From the NCBI RefSeq assembly GCF_013327855.1, contig NZ_JABUMX010000001.1:372001-436000 (forward strand): DNA of 64,000 bases, read 5' to 3'. Below are positions 53,883-63,096 of the stretch, piece after piece. The notes under the pieces were generated by a model. The model was not told the DNA's origin. It worked only from the letters and a program-made list of their open reading frames with translations, and made no database searches. A program made the position numbers and the translations under genes. Position 1 is the first letter of the stretch; the number at the start of each line of letters is the position of its first letter. This stretch comes from Phyllobacterium pellucidum (lineage in GTDB: Bacteria > Pseudomonadota > Alphaproteobacteria > Rhizobiales > Rhizobiaceae).

Positions 53883-54620
53883 TCAAATCATTGCCATGCC
53901 GCCGTTGACGTGAATGGTCTGGCCGGTGACGTATGCGGCCTCGCTGCTGGCAAGGTAGGCAACCGACGAAGCAACCTCGGCACCGGTTCCCATGCGGCGC
54001 ATCGGGATGGCGGCCATGATGCTTTCCTTCTGCTTGTCGTTGAGCTTGTCGGTCATGGCCGATTCGATGAAACCGGGCGCGACGCAATTGACCGTCACGT
54101 TGCGGCTGGCGATCTCTTGCGCCAGCGACTTCGTAAAGCCGATAAGGCCGGCTTTTGACGCAACATAGTTGGTCTGGCCCGGATTGCCGGTTACGCCGAC
54201 GACGGAAGTGATGTTGATGATGCGGCCATAGCGGCGGCGCATCATCGGATGCGTTAGCTCGCGTGTCAGCCGGAAGACTGCCGTCAGATTGACCTCGAGC
54301 ACGCTGTCCCAATCGGCATCGCTCATGCGAACGAAAAGTCCGTCCTTGGTGATGCCGGCATTATTAACGAGGATGTCGACCCCTTCGAGGTCCGCTTCCG
54401 CCTTCTCGCCGAGCGCCTTGACCTCTTCGCGGCTCGAAAGGTTGGCCGGGAAAAGCTTGACGCGGTCGCTGAATTCGCTGGCCAGGGATTCCAGTTTCTC
54501 GACTCGGGTGCCATGCAGGCCGACTGTGGCGCCCTGTGCGTGCAGCATCCGCGCGATCGCCTCGCCAATGCCCCCTGTCGCGCCCGTCACGAGCGCCTTG
54601 CGGCCGGTCAGATCAAACAT
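53883..54620 (-). CDS. fabG: 3-oxoacyl-[ACP] reductase
   Basis: The 245-residue SDR enzyme shows 'VTGATGGIGEAIARML' (NADPH site), 'NNAGITKDGLFVRM', the catalytic Ser in 'NITSVVG' and 'YVASKAGLIG' with the Tyr-x3-Lys. It reduces 3-oxoacyl-ACP to 3-hydroxyacyl-ACP. It is 17 bases downstream of fabD, in one operon. Confidence 0.97.
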   Translation of the reverse strand: MFDLTGRKALVTGATGGIGEAIARMLHAQGATVGLHGTRVEKLESLASEFSDRVKLFPANLSSREEVKALGEKAEADLEGVDILVNNAGITKDGLFVRMSDADWDSVLEVNLTAVFRLTRELTHPMMRRRYGRIINITSVVGVTGNPGQTNYVASKAGLIGFTKSLAQEIASRNVTVNCVAPGFIESAMTDKLNDKQKESIMAAIPMRRMGTGAEVASSVAYLASSEAAYVTGQTIHVNGGMAMI

Positions 54621-54637
54621 GGTATGTCCCTCTTGTC

Positions 54638-55582
54638 TCAGGCGTTGAGCGCGGCGACTGCCGCATCGATGTCTTCCGGCGTACCGATGGCGACCCCGGA
54701 AATGTCCTTGTTGATACGGCGGGCAAGTCCGGACAGTACTTTGCCGGCACCGATCTCATAGAGCGTCGTCACGCCATTTGCGCCGAACCACTCGACGGTT
54801 TCGCGCCAGCGCACCTGGCCGGTGACCTGCTCGACCAGCAGCCGGGCGATTTCATCGGCGGATGTGACAGGCGCTGCGCGCACATTGGCAATGAGCGGCA
54901 CGATCGGATCCTGCATGCGCACAGCGGCGAGCGCTTCGCGCATGGCCTCCGCCGCCGGCGCCATCAGTGCCGAATGGAAGGGCGCGGATACGGGCAGCAT
55001 GATAGCGCGTTTTGCGCCCTTCGCCGTTGCCAGCGCCGCCGCCGCCTCGACAGGGGCCTTCGCCCCGGAAATCACCAGCTGGCCGCCGCCATTGTCGTTG
55101 GCGATCTGTACTGGTCCCCCGGCAGACGCCTCCTTGCAAACGGCTTCGACATCGGCGTGCTCCAGCCCGATGATGGCTGCCATAGCGCCCTCGCCGGCGG
55201 GAACGGCCTTCTGCATGGCATTGCCGCGAATACGCAGAAGCCGGGCCGTGTCGGCGAGCGAGAACGTGCCGGCCGCGCAAAGTGCCGAATATTCGCCGAG
55301 CGAATGCCCGGCAACGCAGGCGACCTTGTCCTTCAGCGAAACACCCTTTGCCTCAAGGACGCGCAGGACGGCAATGGAAACCGCCATCAGCGCCGGCTGG
55401 GCATTGGCTGTCAGGGTCAGGGTCTCTTCCGGGCCTTCCCAGATGATTGCCGAGAGCTTCTCGCCAAGGGCTTCATCCACCTCGTCGAACACCGCACGCG
55501 CTTCAGCGAAGTTGTCCGCCAGCGCCTTGCCCATGCCGACGGCCTGGCTTCCCTGCCCCGGGAAGGTAAATGCTATGGACAT
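54638..55582 (-). CDS. fabD: Malonyl-CoA:ACP transacylase
   Basis: The 314-residue enzyme starts 'MSIAFTFPGQGSQAVGMGKALADNF'. The nucleophilic Ser is in 'GHSLGEYSAL', and the partner His region is 'LPVSAPFHSALM'. It loads malonyl groups onto ACP and begins the fab operon. The 24-residue upstream extension of the frame is not part of the family. Confidence 0.97.
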   Translation of the reverse strand: MSIAFTFPGQGSQAVGMGKALADNFAEARAVFDEVDEALGEKLSAIIWEGPEETLTLTANAQPALMAVSIAVLRVLEAKGVSLKDKVACVAGHSLGEYSALCAAGTFSLADTARLLRIRGNAMQKAVPAGEGAMAAIIGLEHADVEAVCKEASAGGPVQIANDNGGGQLVISGAKAPVEAAAALATAKGAKRAIMLPVSAPFHSALMAPAAEAMREALAAVRMQDPIVPLIANVRAAPVTSADEIARLLVEQVTGQVRWRETVEWFGANGVTTLYEIGAGKVLSGLARRINKDISGVAIGTPEDIDAAVAALNA

Positions 55583-56041
55583 GGAAGGGCCTCCAATCGT
55601 TCGCTCGCTTGTCAATCTGACGCGCGATGTGCCTATCGGCAAGCGCGAAGTCAAGCTTTGATGCTGCAGCGGCCGGCAAGCCCACAGTATTGAACCAATT
55701 GTTATATTGACTGCGACGGCTGTATTTGGGCAAGCTCGCGCGAAATCTGAGGCCTCAATCGGCTTTCAATCGTCTGATCCCGCTGCATCGAATATTCTCG
55801 GACGGGCGGGTTGCTTCTTTGACCTTTTGCCCGTATAAGCCGCCCGTTCATTGCTCGGCGTCAGCTGGGGGCTGAACGGAGGGCCGGATCAAGCATCCGT
55901 CGAAGCTTAAAGCTTCAGCCTCCCGTGTCTCCGCTCTCGATCGTCTCCATCAGCGTCCTTTCTTCCCCGGTCCTCCGGCAGAGAGATTCGCAGAGGTTTA
56001 CCGTTGATACCGGGCAATATTAACGAAGAAAGGCAAAGACA
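55583..56041. other. Divergent region fabD / rpsF
   Basis: These 459 bases have no supported gene. They hold the promoters for the fab operon (minus) and the rpsF operon (plus). The right-hand part contains the structured segment described separately (55867-55923). The AT-rich patch 'CAATTGTTATATTGACTG' near 55695-55712 could be part of the fabD-side promoter. Confidence 0.5.
55867..55923 (+). promoter_or_regulatory. Structured 5' leader of the rpsF operon
   Basis: GGGGGCTGAA (55867-55876) can pair with TTCAGCCTCC (55914-55923), with one G-U pair, forming a closing stem. Inside it, CGGAT pairs with ATCCG around a short loop (55885-55899). GAAGCTT (55902-55908) is complementary to AAGCTTC (55910-55916), so it competes with the closing stem. 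It is suggestive of an autoregulatory ribosomal-protein leader such as the S6:S18 motif, but that identity is not proven. Confidence 0.4.
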
Positions 56042-56470
56042 ATGGCTCTTTATGAACATGTGTTCCTTGCCCGACAGGACATTTCGCAGCAGCAGGTCGA
56101 TGCGCTTGTAGAACAGTACAAGGGCATCATCGAGACCAATGGCGGATCAGTCGGGCGTATCGAAAGCTGGGGACTGCGTGCCCTCACCTATCGTATCAAC
56201 AAGAACCGCAAGGCGTATTACTCGCTTCTCAACATCACTGCTCCGGCAGCGGCTGTTGCCGAACTCGAGCGCCAGCAGCGCATCAATGAAGACGTCCTGC
56301 GCTTCATGACGATCCGCGTCGACGAACACGAGGAAGGCCAGTCGGCCATGCTCGCACGTCGCGACGATCGCCGTGACCGTGACGACAACAAGTTCGGTGG
56401 CCGCGACGACGATCGTCCGCGCCGTCCGCGTCGTCCGCGTGACAACGAAGCCGGTGAAGGAGCAGAATAA
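56042..56470 (+). CDS. rpsF: Ribosomal protein bS6
   Basis: The 142-residue protein starts '[35 protein letters not shown]' and has the S6 core '[24 protein letters not shown]'. A long Arg/Asp-rich tail follows (from about residue 108), typical of rhizobial S6. It binds 16S rRNA with bS18, encoded next. Its TAA is overlapped by the rpsR ATG. Confidence 0.98.
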   Translation: MALYEHVFLARQDISQQQVDALVEQYKGIIETNGGSVGRIESWGLRALTYRINKNRKAYYSLLNITAPAAAVAELERQQRINEDVLRFMTIRVDEHEEGQSAMLARRDDRRDRDDNKFGGRDDDRPRRPRRPRDNEAGEGAE

Positions 56471-56718
56471 TGGTTGATATCAATCAGATCCCGACCCGCC
56501 GTCCCTTCCATCGCCGCCGCAAGACCTGCCCGTTCTCGGGTGCGAATGCGCCGAAGATCGACTACAAGGACATCAAGCTCCTGTCGCGCTACATTTCCGA
56601 GCGTGGCAAGATCGTTCCTTCCCGTATCACGGCTGTCAGCCAGAAGAAGCAGCGCGAACTCGCCCAGGCGGTCAAGCGCGCACGTTTCCTCGGCCTCCTG
56701 CCCTACGTTGTGAAATAA
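56470..56718 (+). CDS. rpsR: Ribosomal protein bS18
   Basis: The 82-residue basic protein has 'RRKTCPFSG' (the Cys is common in S18), '[25 protein letters not shown]' and '[21 protein letters not shown]'. It pairs with bS6 on the 30S platform. It overlaps the end of rpsF by one base. A hairpin with a 9-bp stem follows the gene. Confidence 0.98.
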   Translation: MVDINQIPTRRPFHRRRKTCPFSGANAPKIDYKDIKLLSRYISERGKIVPSRITAVSQKKQRELAQAVKRARFLGLLPYVVK

Positions 56719-56727
56719 GACAAGACC

Positions 56728-56754
56728 GAAGGCGGCAGCCCAGCCGCCGCCTTC
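56728..56754 (+). terminator. Hairpin after rpsR
   Basis: GAAGGCGGC (56728-56736) pairs with GCCGCCTTC (56746-56754) around a 9-base loop. Only 'CTTGCC' follows, with no U tract, so it is more likely a partial terminator or an mRNA-processing/stabilising hairpin that tunes expression of the downstream genes. Confidence 0.5.
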
Positions 56755-56858
56755 CTTGCCATCCGCGATGGGCGCGGGCCTGGCGAACAAAAAACCCAAG
56801 TTGAGGCTCTGGTCGAAGAACCGCCTCTAACTGCTCAAGAAGCAGGACAGCGAGCGAA

Positions 56859-57827
56859 ATGAAACTGACTGCAAAAGATATTGGCGTTGGAGTAATGGCG
56901 GGGCTCGCAGCCGCGCTGCTCTCGGTCGGCGTCATCACGCAGTCGACGCTCGCCATGGCGCTCCTGCTCTTTTCCCCGCTTCCGATTTTCGTTGCCGCCC
57001 TCGGCTGGGGCACCGGCGCGGGCTTCATTGCCGCCCTCTCCATGGCCGTTGCCGTTTCGGTGCTTGCCGCACCGACGGCCGCCATCGTCGTCGTGCTTAT
57101 CACGGCGCTGCCCGCCGCGGCAGCTTCCTACTTCATTGGCCTTGCACGTCCTGCCGAAGAGATCGGCGGCCCAAAGGATACCTATGTCTGGTACCCGATC
57201 GCCGACATGCTGCTTCGCCTCGCGCTGATCGTCGGCGCAAGTTTCGTCGCCATCGGGGTGATGATCGGCTTCGGCGATGATTTTGCCGCGCAGCTTGCCG
57301 CGTCGCTTGGACAGCAGCTTGCCGCGAGCAATCCAGAACTTGCCGCCAATGCGGAAGCCGTTCAGGACATGGCGCTGTTCGTCGTGCGCGTCCTGCCGGC
57401 CATGCAGCCGGCCGTCTGGGTGATGATCATCGTCGCCAATCTCTACCTTGCCCTGCGACTCACCGCAGCGTCGGGCAAACTGCGCCGTCCGAGGGATGAC
57501 TGGCCGCGCGCCCTGCGCATGCCCCGCCCGGCGCTCGCCGTCTTTGCCATTGCCTGTGCCGCGTGCTTCCTTCCGGGCGGTATCGTCTATGCCGCGACCG
57601 CCTTTGCCGGCGCCCTTGGTGCCTGCTTCATCATGGCCGGCTTTGCCATGCTTCACGCACGGACACGCGGAGCCGCGTGGCGTCCTGTGGCGCTATGGTT
57701 CGCCTACTTCGCCGTGATGCTCTTCGTCTTCGTGCTTTTCTTCTTCCTTCTCGCCGGTCTGTTCGACACATCGCGCAGCGCGCCGGTTTCGAAGGCTGCG
57801 AATACAACACCCAACAACGACAATTGA
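56859..57827 (+). CDS. DUF2232 membrane protein
   Basis: The 322-residue multi-spanning protein starts '[26 protein letters not shown]'. It has about eight hydrophobic segments ('[20 protein letters not shown]', '[17 protein letters not shown]', '[19 protein letters not shown]') and ends in a long helix plus a polar tail. Alphaproteobacteria conserve a DUF2232 gene between rpsR and rplI, as here. No function is established. Confidence 0.87.
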   Translation: MKLTAKDIGVGVMAGLAAALLSVGVITQSTLAMALLLFSPLPIFVAALGWGTGAGFIAALSMAVAVSVLAAPTAAIVVVLITALPAAAASYFIGLARPAEEIGGPKDTYVWYPIADMLLRLALIVGASFVAIGVMIGFGDDFAAQLAASLGQQLAASNPELAANAEAVQDMALFVVRVLPAMQPAVWVMIIVANLYLALRLTAASGKLRRPRDDWPRALRMPRPALAVFAIACAACFLPGGIVYAATAFAGALGACFIMAGFAMLHARTRGAAWRPVALWFAYFAVMLFVFVLFFFLLAGLFDTSRSAPVSKAANTTPNNDN

Positions 57828-57846
57828 ACTTGAAAGGAAACTCAAA

Positions 57847-58416
57847 ATGGAAGTCATTCTTCTCGAACGTATCAGCCGCCTCGGCCAGATGGGCGACACC
57901 GTCAAGGTAAAGGACGGCTTTGCCCGCAACTTCCTCCTGCCGCAGGGCAAGGCTCTTCGTGCAAACGAAGCCAACAAGAAGAAGTTCGAGGGCCAGCGCG
58001 CCCAGCTCGAAGCCCGCAACCTCGAGCGCAAGTCCGAAGCCCAGGCAATTGCCGACAAGCTCAACGGCAAGACCTTCGTCGCCATCCGCTCGGCCGGCGA
58101 GACCGGTCAGCTTTACGGTTCGGTATCGACGCGCGATATCGCCGACCTGATCACGGCCGAAGGCTTCTCGCTCAACCGCAACCAGGTTGAACTCAACCTG
58201 CCTATCAAGACGATCGGCCTCCACAAGGTCGTTCTCGCCCTGCATCCGGAAGTTGAGGCATCGGTCACGATCAACATCGCCCGCACGGCCGACGAAGCCG
58301 AGCGTCAGGTAAAGGGCGAAGACCTTACCTCGGCTCAGGCGATCTACGGAATTGAAGAAGCACCGCTTTCGGACGAATTCTTCGACGAGGACGAAGAAGG
58401 CGAAGAAAACGCCTGA
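57847..58416 (+). CDS. rplI: Ribosomal protein bL9
   Basis: The 189-residue protein has the N-domain '[39 protein letters not shown]', a long helix and the C-domain ('[16 protein letters not shown]', '[27 protein letters not shown]'). An acidic tail follows ('[10 protein letters not shown]'). A GAAAGGAAA ribosome binding site precedes the ATG, and a strong terminator closes the operon. Confidence 0.98.
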   Translation: MEVILLERISRLGQMGDTVKVKDGFARNFLLPQGKALRANEANKKKFEGQRAQLEARNLERKSEAQAIADKLNGKTFVAIRSAGETGQLYGSVSTRDIADLITAEGFSLNRNQVELNLPIKTIGLHKVVLALHPEVEASVTINIARTADEAERQVKGEDLTSAQAIYGIEEAPLSDEFFDEDEEGEENA

Positions 58417-58464
58417 TAGTACTTCGGTTACCATCAGGTAACTGCTTTACTTGAGTCGCACAAA

Positions 58465-58488
58465 ACACCCGGCAGAGATGCCGGGTGT
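58465..58488 (+). terminator. Rho-independent terminator after rplI
   Basis: The stem ACACCCGGCA/TGCCGGGTGT (58465-58474 with 58479-58488) encloses a 4-base loop GAGA. Seven T residues follow directly, beginning with the last base of the stem. It ends the rpsF-rplI transcript. Confidence 0.92.
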
Positions 58489-58588
58489 TTTTTTGCTTTT
58501 CAGAATGAAAAAATTGAGTAGATTTACTTGTCCTACCCATGCCCGACCTAGACTCAAGGTTGAGTCTTCTAGAGCAAAGGATATCCAA

Positions 58589-58771
58589 ATGGCACCATTC
58601 TGCCGGAGGAAATTCGGGATACGGTCAAAGGGTCCGGCTAGACCGATCGCATCGGTCGAGCCAAAGCCCGCAGAATTTATTCCGAATCTGCCCGGAACGC
58701 CGGGTTTCCGCCCAAGAAGACATACCTTTTGGACATCCTTTGCTCTGATGGCCGAGCTCTATCGTCAATGA
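58589..58771 (+). CDS. Possible small ORF before the CFA synthase (60 aa)
   Basis: The frame starts 'MAPFCRRKFGIRSKGPARP' with AAAGGA about 8 bases upstream and ends 13 bases before the next ATG. The product is basic and Pro-rich with no recognised domain. Its position after the terminator and before the cyclopropane synthase, and its ordinary ribosome binding site, allow expression, but nothing else supports it. Confidence 0.25.
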   Translation: MAPFCRRKFGIRSKGPARPIASVEPKPAEFIPNLPGTPGFRPRRHTFWTSFALMAELYRQ

Positions 58772-58783
58772 TGGAGATTGTTC

Positions 58784-60064
58784 ATGAATGCCATTCTAAA
58801 GGCTGCACTATCACGTCTGATCCACACTGGTACCCTTGTAATAACGGACGCCTCGGGCAAATCCCGGACGTTTGGCGATGGAACGGGCGAACCGATCGCC
58901 TTTCGCATCAACAGCGCCGCCGCAGAGCGGAAAATCGCGTTCGACCCGTCGCTGCACTTTGCCGAAGCCTATATGAACGGCGAAATCGACGTTCTTGACG
59001 GCAATATCTACGATGTCCTCAAGATCATATTCGAGAATACCGGGGCAACGGTCGCCCGGGAACCCTGGATGCTGGCAATCGAAGGCATCCGCCGCGCCAC
59101 GCGCAGACTGCACCAGATGAACACGCTGACCCGCGCATCGAACAATGTGCAGCGGCACTACGACCTTTCGGGAGACCTTTATCGTCTCTTCCTCGACAGC
59201 GACATGCAGTACTCCTGCGCCTATTTCGAGCGCCCTGACGCGACCCTCGAAGAGGCGCAGCTCGCGAAAAAGCGCCATATTTCCGCAAAGCTTCTCGCCA
59301 GGAAGGGCCAGAAGGTGCTCGATATCGGCTGCGGCTGGGGTGGCCTCGGGCTTTACCTTGCCAAATATCTCGAAGCAGACGTTACCGGCGTCACGCTTTC
59401 GCAGGAGCAGCATGGCGTCGCCAACAAGCGCGCCTTCGACGAGGGCCTCTCGGCGCGCGCGCGCTTTGATCTGCGCGACTATCGCACGCTGGAGGACGGT
59501 TTCGACCGGATCGTTTCCGTCGGCATGTTCGAGCACGTGGGCGTCGGCCATTTCGCCGAGTATTTCCAGCACACGGCCCGACTTCTGAAAAAGGATGGCG
59601 TGTTCCTCCTGCATTCCATCGGCCGTTCGGACGGTCCGTCCTACACGAATGCGTTCATCCAGAAATACATCTTCCCAGGCGGCTATATCCCGGCCCTGTC
59701 GGAAGTCGTCCCGCATATCGAGAAGGCAGGCCTTGTCGTCACCGATATCGAGATATTGCGTCTCCACTACGCCGAGACGCTGCGTATCTGGCGCGAGCGC
59801 TTCATGGAAAATCGCGAACAGGCCAAGGCGATCTACGACGAACGCTTCTGCCGGATGTGGGAATTCTATCTCGCCGCCTCGGAAGCGGCTTTCCGCTGGC
59901 AGAACCTCGTCGTGTTCCAGATCCAACTGGCGCATCAACAGGAGGCCGTGCCGCTGACCCGCGACTATATATTCGAGGCAGAAAAGCGGCTGAGGCGTCT
60001 CGAATGCGAGCGCAGTTCCGCCAACAGCCAGGTCAATACGAAGGAGTCGGTAGCGGGGCGCTAG
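58784..60064 (+). CDS. Cyclopropane-fatty-acyl-phospholipid synthase family protein
   Basis: The 426-residue SAM-dependent enzyme shows 'HYDLSGDLYRLFLDSDMQYSCAYFERPDATLEEAQLAKKRHI', motif I 'VLDIGCGWGGLGLYLAK' and 'VTGVTLSQEQHGVANKRA', then 'RIVSVGMFEHVGVGHFAEYF' and 'SYTNAFIQKYIFPGGYIPALSEV', the CFA-synthase series. It converts unsaturated acyl chains of phospholipids to cyclopropane rings at the membrane. An N-terminal domain of about 110 residues precedes the catalytic part. The ATG at 58784 has GATGGAG upstream. Confidence 0.92.
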   Translation: MNAILKAALSRLIHTGTLVITDASGKSRTFGDGTGEPIAFRINSAAAERKIAFDPSLHFAEAYMNGEIDVLDGNIYDVLKIIFENTGATVAREPWMLAIEGIRRATRRLHQMNTLTRASNNVQRHYDLSGDLYRLFLDSDMQYSCAYFERPDATLEEAQLAKKRHISAKLLARKGQKVLDIGCGWGGLGLYLAKYLEADVTGVTLSQEQHGVANKRAFDEGLSARARFDLRDYRTLEDGFDRIVSVGMFEHVGVGHFAEYFQHTARLLKKDGVFLLHSIGRSDGPSYTNAFIQKYIFPGGYIPALSEVVPHIEKAGLVVTDIEILRLHYAETLRIWRERFMENREQAKAIYDERFCRMWEFYLAASEAAFRWQNLVVFQIQLAHQQEAVPLTRDYIFEAEKRLRRLECERSSANSQVNTKESVAGR

Positions 60065-60431
60065 GCCGCCCCTCTTCCCCTTCGCCATCATCTTGCGCCC
60101 GGAATGCCACCAAGACCATTGGCGAGCCTGAACTGCCGTTATCGTCGGTCCGTCCCGAGGATCCACTCCCCACGAAAGAATCAGTGCTGGTCTCACTTTA
60201 ACTGTGCGGAGTGGCCAGCGGTCGCACAGCTTATTGCCGCCTGCATTTGCACAATTTCCTACGCCGGGTGTAGATTCAGGAGGGCGAATCGCGCCCCGAA
60301 TCTGCCTCTCTGAGTCAAGCTTCAAACAATCCGAGTCTGCTTTTGTTGTGGATTGAAATGTATGTTTCGACCCCGCATTGCGCGGTCAAATGACCGGTGG
60401 CCATAGTGAAGGGATAACAGGAAAAAGCGAA
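60065..60431. other. Intergenic region before dnaB
   Basis: The 367 bases hold no supported gene. They probably contain the dnaB promoter; an AT-rich segment with TTGTTGTGGATTGAAATGTATG lies near 60343-60365. No operator or sRNA was found. Confidence 0.45.
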
Positions 60432-61925
60432 ATGGCTGAAGCAACGGTACGCAAGATCAATGAGGCGCGCGACGCCTTCTACAGGGAGGCTCCCAATAAT
60501 ATCGAGGCAGAGCAGGCCCTTCTGGGTGCCATCCTGGTCAACAATGATGCGTTCTACCGCGTTTCCGATTTCCTGAAGCCGACCCATTTCAACGAACCTT
60601 TGCACCGCAAGATTTTCGAGATCTCATCCGACATGATCCGGATGGGCAAGATGGCTAATCCGGTGACGCTGAAGACCTTCGTGCCGGCCGACGAGAAGGT
60701 CGGCGACATGACGGTCATGCAATATCTCGCCCGTCTCGCGGCCGAAGCGGTGACAATCATCAATGCCGAGGATTATGGTCGCGCCATCTACGATCTTGCG
60801 ACCCGCCGCGCGCTGATCACCATCGGCGAGGACATGGTCAATATCGCCTATGACGCTCCCGTCGATGTCGCACCGCAAGGCCAGATCGAGGACGCTGAGC
60901 GGCGGCTGTTCGAGCTTGCCGAAACCGGCCGGTACGATGGCGGGTTCCAGACCTTTACCGACGCGGTGAAGTCCGCGGTCGACATGGCCAATGCCGCCTT
61001 CATGCGCGACGGCCACCTCTCCGGCATCTCCACCGGCATACGCGCACTCGATGCGCGCATGGGCGGGCTGCAGCCTTCCGACCTTATCGTACTCGCCGGG
61101 CGTCCCGGCATGGGCAAGACCTCGCTTGCGACCAATATCGCGTTCAACATCGCTGCGGCCTATGAGCCGGAACAGCAGGCGGATGGCAGCTTCAAGGCCA
61201 AGAATGGCGGCGTCGTCGGCTTCTTTTCGCTCGAAATGTCGTCGGAACAGCTGGCGACGCGTATTATTTCCGAGCAGTCGGAGATCAGCTCCTCGAAAAT
61301 CCGCCGAGGCGAAATCAGCGAGGCCGATTTCGAAAAGCTGGTCGCCTGCTCGCAGCATATGCAACGCGTGCCGCTCTATATCGACCAGACCGGCGGTATC
61401 TCGATCGCCCAGCTTGCCGCAAGGGCACGGCGGCTCAAGCGGCAGCGCGGGCTCGACGTTCTCGTCATCGACTATATTCAGCTGATGCAGGGCTCTTCCA
61501 AGCGCGCCTCGGAAAACCGCGTTCAGGAAATCACCGAGATCACAACCGGCCTGAAGGCACTCGGCAAGGAACTGAACACGCCGATCATAGCCCTCTCCCA
61601 GCTTTCCCGCCAGGTGGAAAGCCGTGAAGACAAGCACCCGCAGCTTTCGGACTTGCGCGAATCCGGCTCGATCGAGCAGGACGCCGACGTCGTGCTTTTC
61701 GTTTATCGCGATGAGTACTATATCAAGAACAAGGAGCCGAAAGTAGGGACGGAAGAGCATTTCAAGTGGCAGGCCGATCTCAACGAGGCTTCAGGCAAGG
61801 CGGAAGTCATCATCGCCAAACAGCGCCACGGCCCGACGGGAACCGTGAGGCTTGCGTTCCAGTCAGAGTTCACGCGGTTCACCGATCTTGCCGAGGATTC
61901 GCATCTTCCAGAACGATTCGAGTGA
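60432..61925 (+). CDS. dnaB: Replicative DNA helicase
   Basis: The 497-residue helicase has an N-terminal domain ('APNNIEAEQALLGAILVNNDAFYRV') and a RecA-like ATPase domain with Walker A 'GRPGMGKTSLATNIAF', the Walker B region 'LDVLVIDYIQLMQG', and the motif 4 region 'KELNTPIIALSQLSRQVESREDK'. It ends 'ERFE'. It unwinds DNA ahead of the replisome. CAGGAAAAAG lies upstream of the ATG at 60432. Confidence 0.97.
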   Translation: MAEATVRKINEARDAFYREAPNNIEAEQALLGAILVNNDAFYRVSDFLKPTHFNEPLHRKIFEISSDMIRMGKMANPVTLKTFVPADEKVGDMTVMQYLARLAAEAVTIINAEDYGRAIYDLATRRALITIGEDMVNIAYDAPVDVAPQGQIEDAERRLFELAETGRYDGGFQTFTDAVKSAVDMANAAFMRDGHLSGISTGIRALDARMGGLQPSDLIVLAGRPGMGKTSLATNIAFNIAAAYEPEQQADGSFKAKNGGVVGFFSLEMSSEQLATRIISEQSEISSSKIRRGEISEADFEKLVACSQHMQRVPLYIDQTGGISIAQLAARARRLKRQRGLDVLVIDYIQLMQGSSKRASENRVQEITEITTGLKALGKELNTPIIALSQLSRQVESREDKHPQLSDLRESGSIEQDADVVLFVYRDEYYIKNKEPKVGTEEHFKWQADLNEASGKAEVIIAKQRHGPTGTVRLAFQSEFTRFTDLAEDSHLPERFE

Positions 61926-61929
61926 TGAT

Positions 61930-63096
61930 TTGAACAACAAGACCAATGTGACCACGACCGGCGCCGACCCGCGGCTGGCCGGTGGACGCCTGACCATCGA
62001 CCTCGATGCTCTCATTGCCAACTGGCAGCTGCTCGCGGAGAAATCGAAGCCAGCCGAAACATCGGCCGTGGTCAAGGCCGACGCTTATGGGCTCGGGATC
62101 GTGCATGTCGTGCCCGCCCTCTGGCAGGCTGGCTGCCGCAGCTTTTTCGTCGCGCTTGCAGAAGAAGGTTTGCGGGTCAAAGCCGTTGCGCCGGATGCGC
62201 GCGTGTTCGTCCTCAACGGATTTTTCGAGGGCGCATTTCCCGCCTACGAGCAATCTGACCTCATCCCGGTTCTCGGATCGCCCCACGAAATCGAGCTTTG
62301 GGAGCGCGCAAATTCCGGTCGTCCCGAGCCGCTGCCATTCGCCTTGAATGTAGATACCGGTATGAACCGCCTCGGGCTGACGGTTGACGAGGCGCTGGCA
62401 TATGCCGCAAGGCCCGGCGCACCCGCCCCGGTGCTCCTGATTACCCATCTTGCGACGGCCGACGACACAGCCCACGCCTTGACGGCCAAGCAATTTGAAT
62501 CATTTCAAAAGCTTCGAGCCGCTTTCAAAGGCATTCAGTCAAGTATCGCCAACTCGCCCGGCGTCTTTCATACCTTGCATACGGGCTTCGATTTGAGTCG
62601 CCCGGGCGTTGCCATGTATGGCGGCGAACCGCTGTCCGGCGTTGCCAATCCGATGCGTCCCGTGGTGACGGTGAAGGCGCGCATCGTACAAATCCGTAAC
62701 GGCCGCAAGGGGGAGACGGTCGGTTACGGCGCCACGGCGACGCTCGAGCGCGATACGCGGATTGCGATCTGCTCGGTCGGCTACGCCGATGGCTACCTCC
62801 GCTCGGCTTCGGGAAGCGGCGTGCCGCTACGCAACACTGTCGCCAAGGGCGGCGAAGGGTTCATCGCCGGCCAGAAAGTGCCGGTGATCGGCCGCGTAAC
62901 CATGGATCTTACCTCGTTCGACGTGACGGATCTTCCCGAGGAGGCGGCAAAGCCCGGGGACTTCATCGAACTGATCGGCGCCAACATTGCGCTCGATGAG
63001 GCCGCACGCGCCGCCGGCACCATTGGCTATGAGATGCTTACCAGCCTCGGCAATCGCTATCACCGCCGCTATCTTTATTCGGGAAAGCGCAGCTGA
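61930..63096 (+). CDS. alr: Alanine racemase
   Basis: The 388-residue PLP enzyme makes D-Ala for peptidoglycan. The PLP Lys is in 'AVVKADAYGLG', and the second-base Tyr region is 'VGYGATATLERDTRIAI'. 'NVDTGMNRLGL' and 'VIGRVTMDLTSFDVTD' are also family blocks. No in-frame ATG lies between the dnaB stop and the domain start, so TTG 61930 (or GTG 61948) is the probable start, translated just after dnaB. The stop overlaps the radA ATG (TGATG). Confidence 0.94.
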   Translation: MNNKTNVTTTGADPRLAGGRLTIDLDALIANWQLLAEKSKPAETSAVVKADAYGLGIVHVVPALWQAGCRSFFVALAEEGLRVKAVAPDARVFVLNGFFEGAFPAYEQSDLIPVLGSPHEIELWERANSGRPEPLPFALNVDTGMNRLGLTVDEALAYAARPGAPAPVLLITHLATADDTAHALTAKQFESFQKLRAAFKGIQSSIANSPGVFHTLHTGFDLSRPGVAMYGGEPLSGVANPMRPVVTVKARIVQIRNGRKGETVGYGATATLERDTRIAICSVGYADGYLRSASGSGVPLRNTVAKGGEGFIAGQKVPVIGRVTMDLTSFDVTDLPEEAAKPGDFIELIGANIALDEAARAAGTIGYEMLTSLGNRYHRRYLYSGKRS

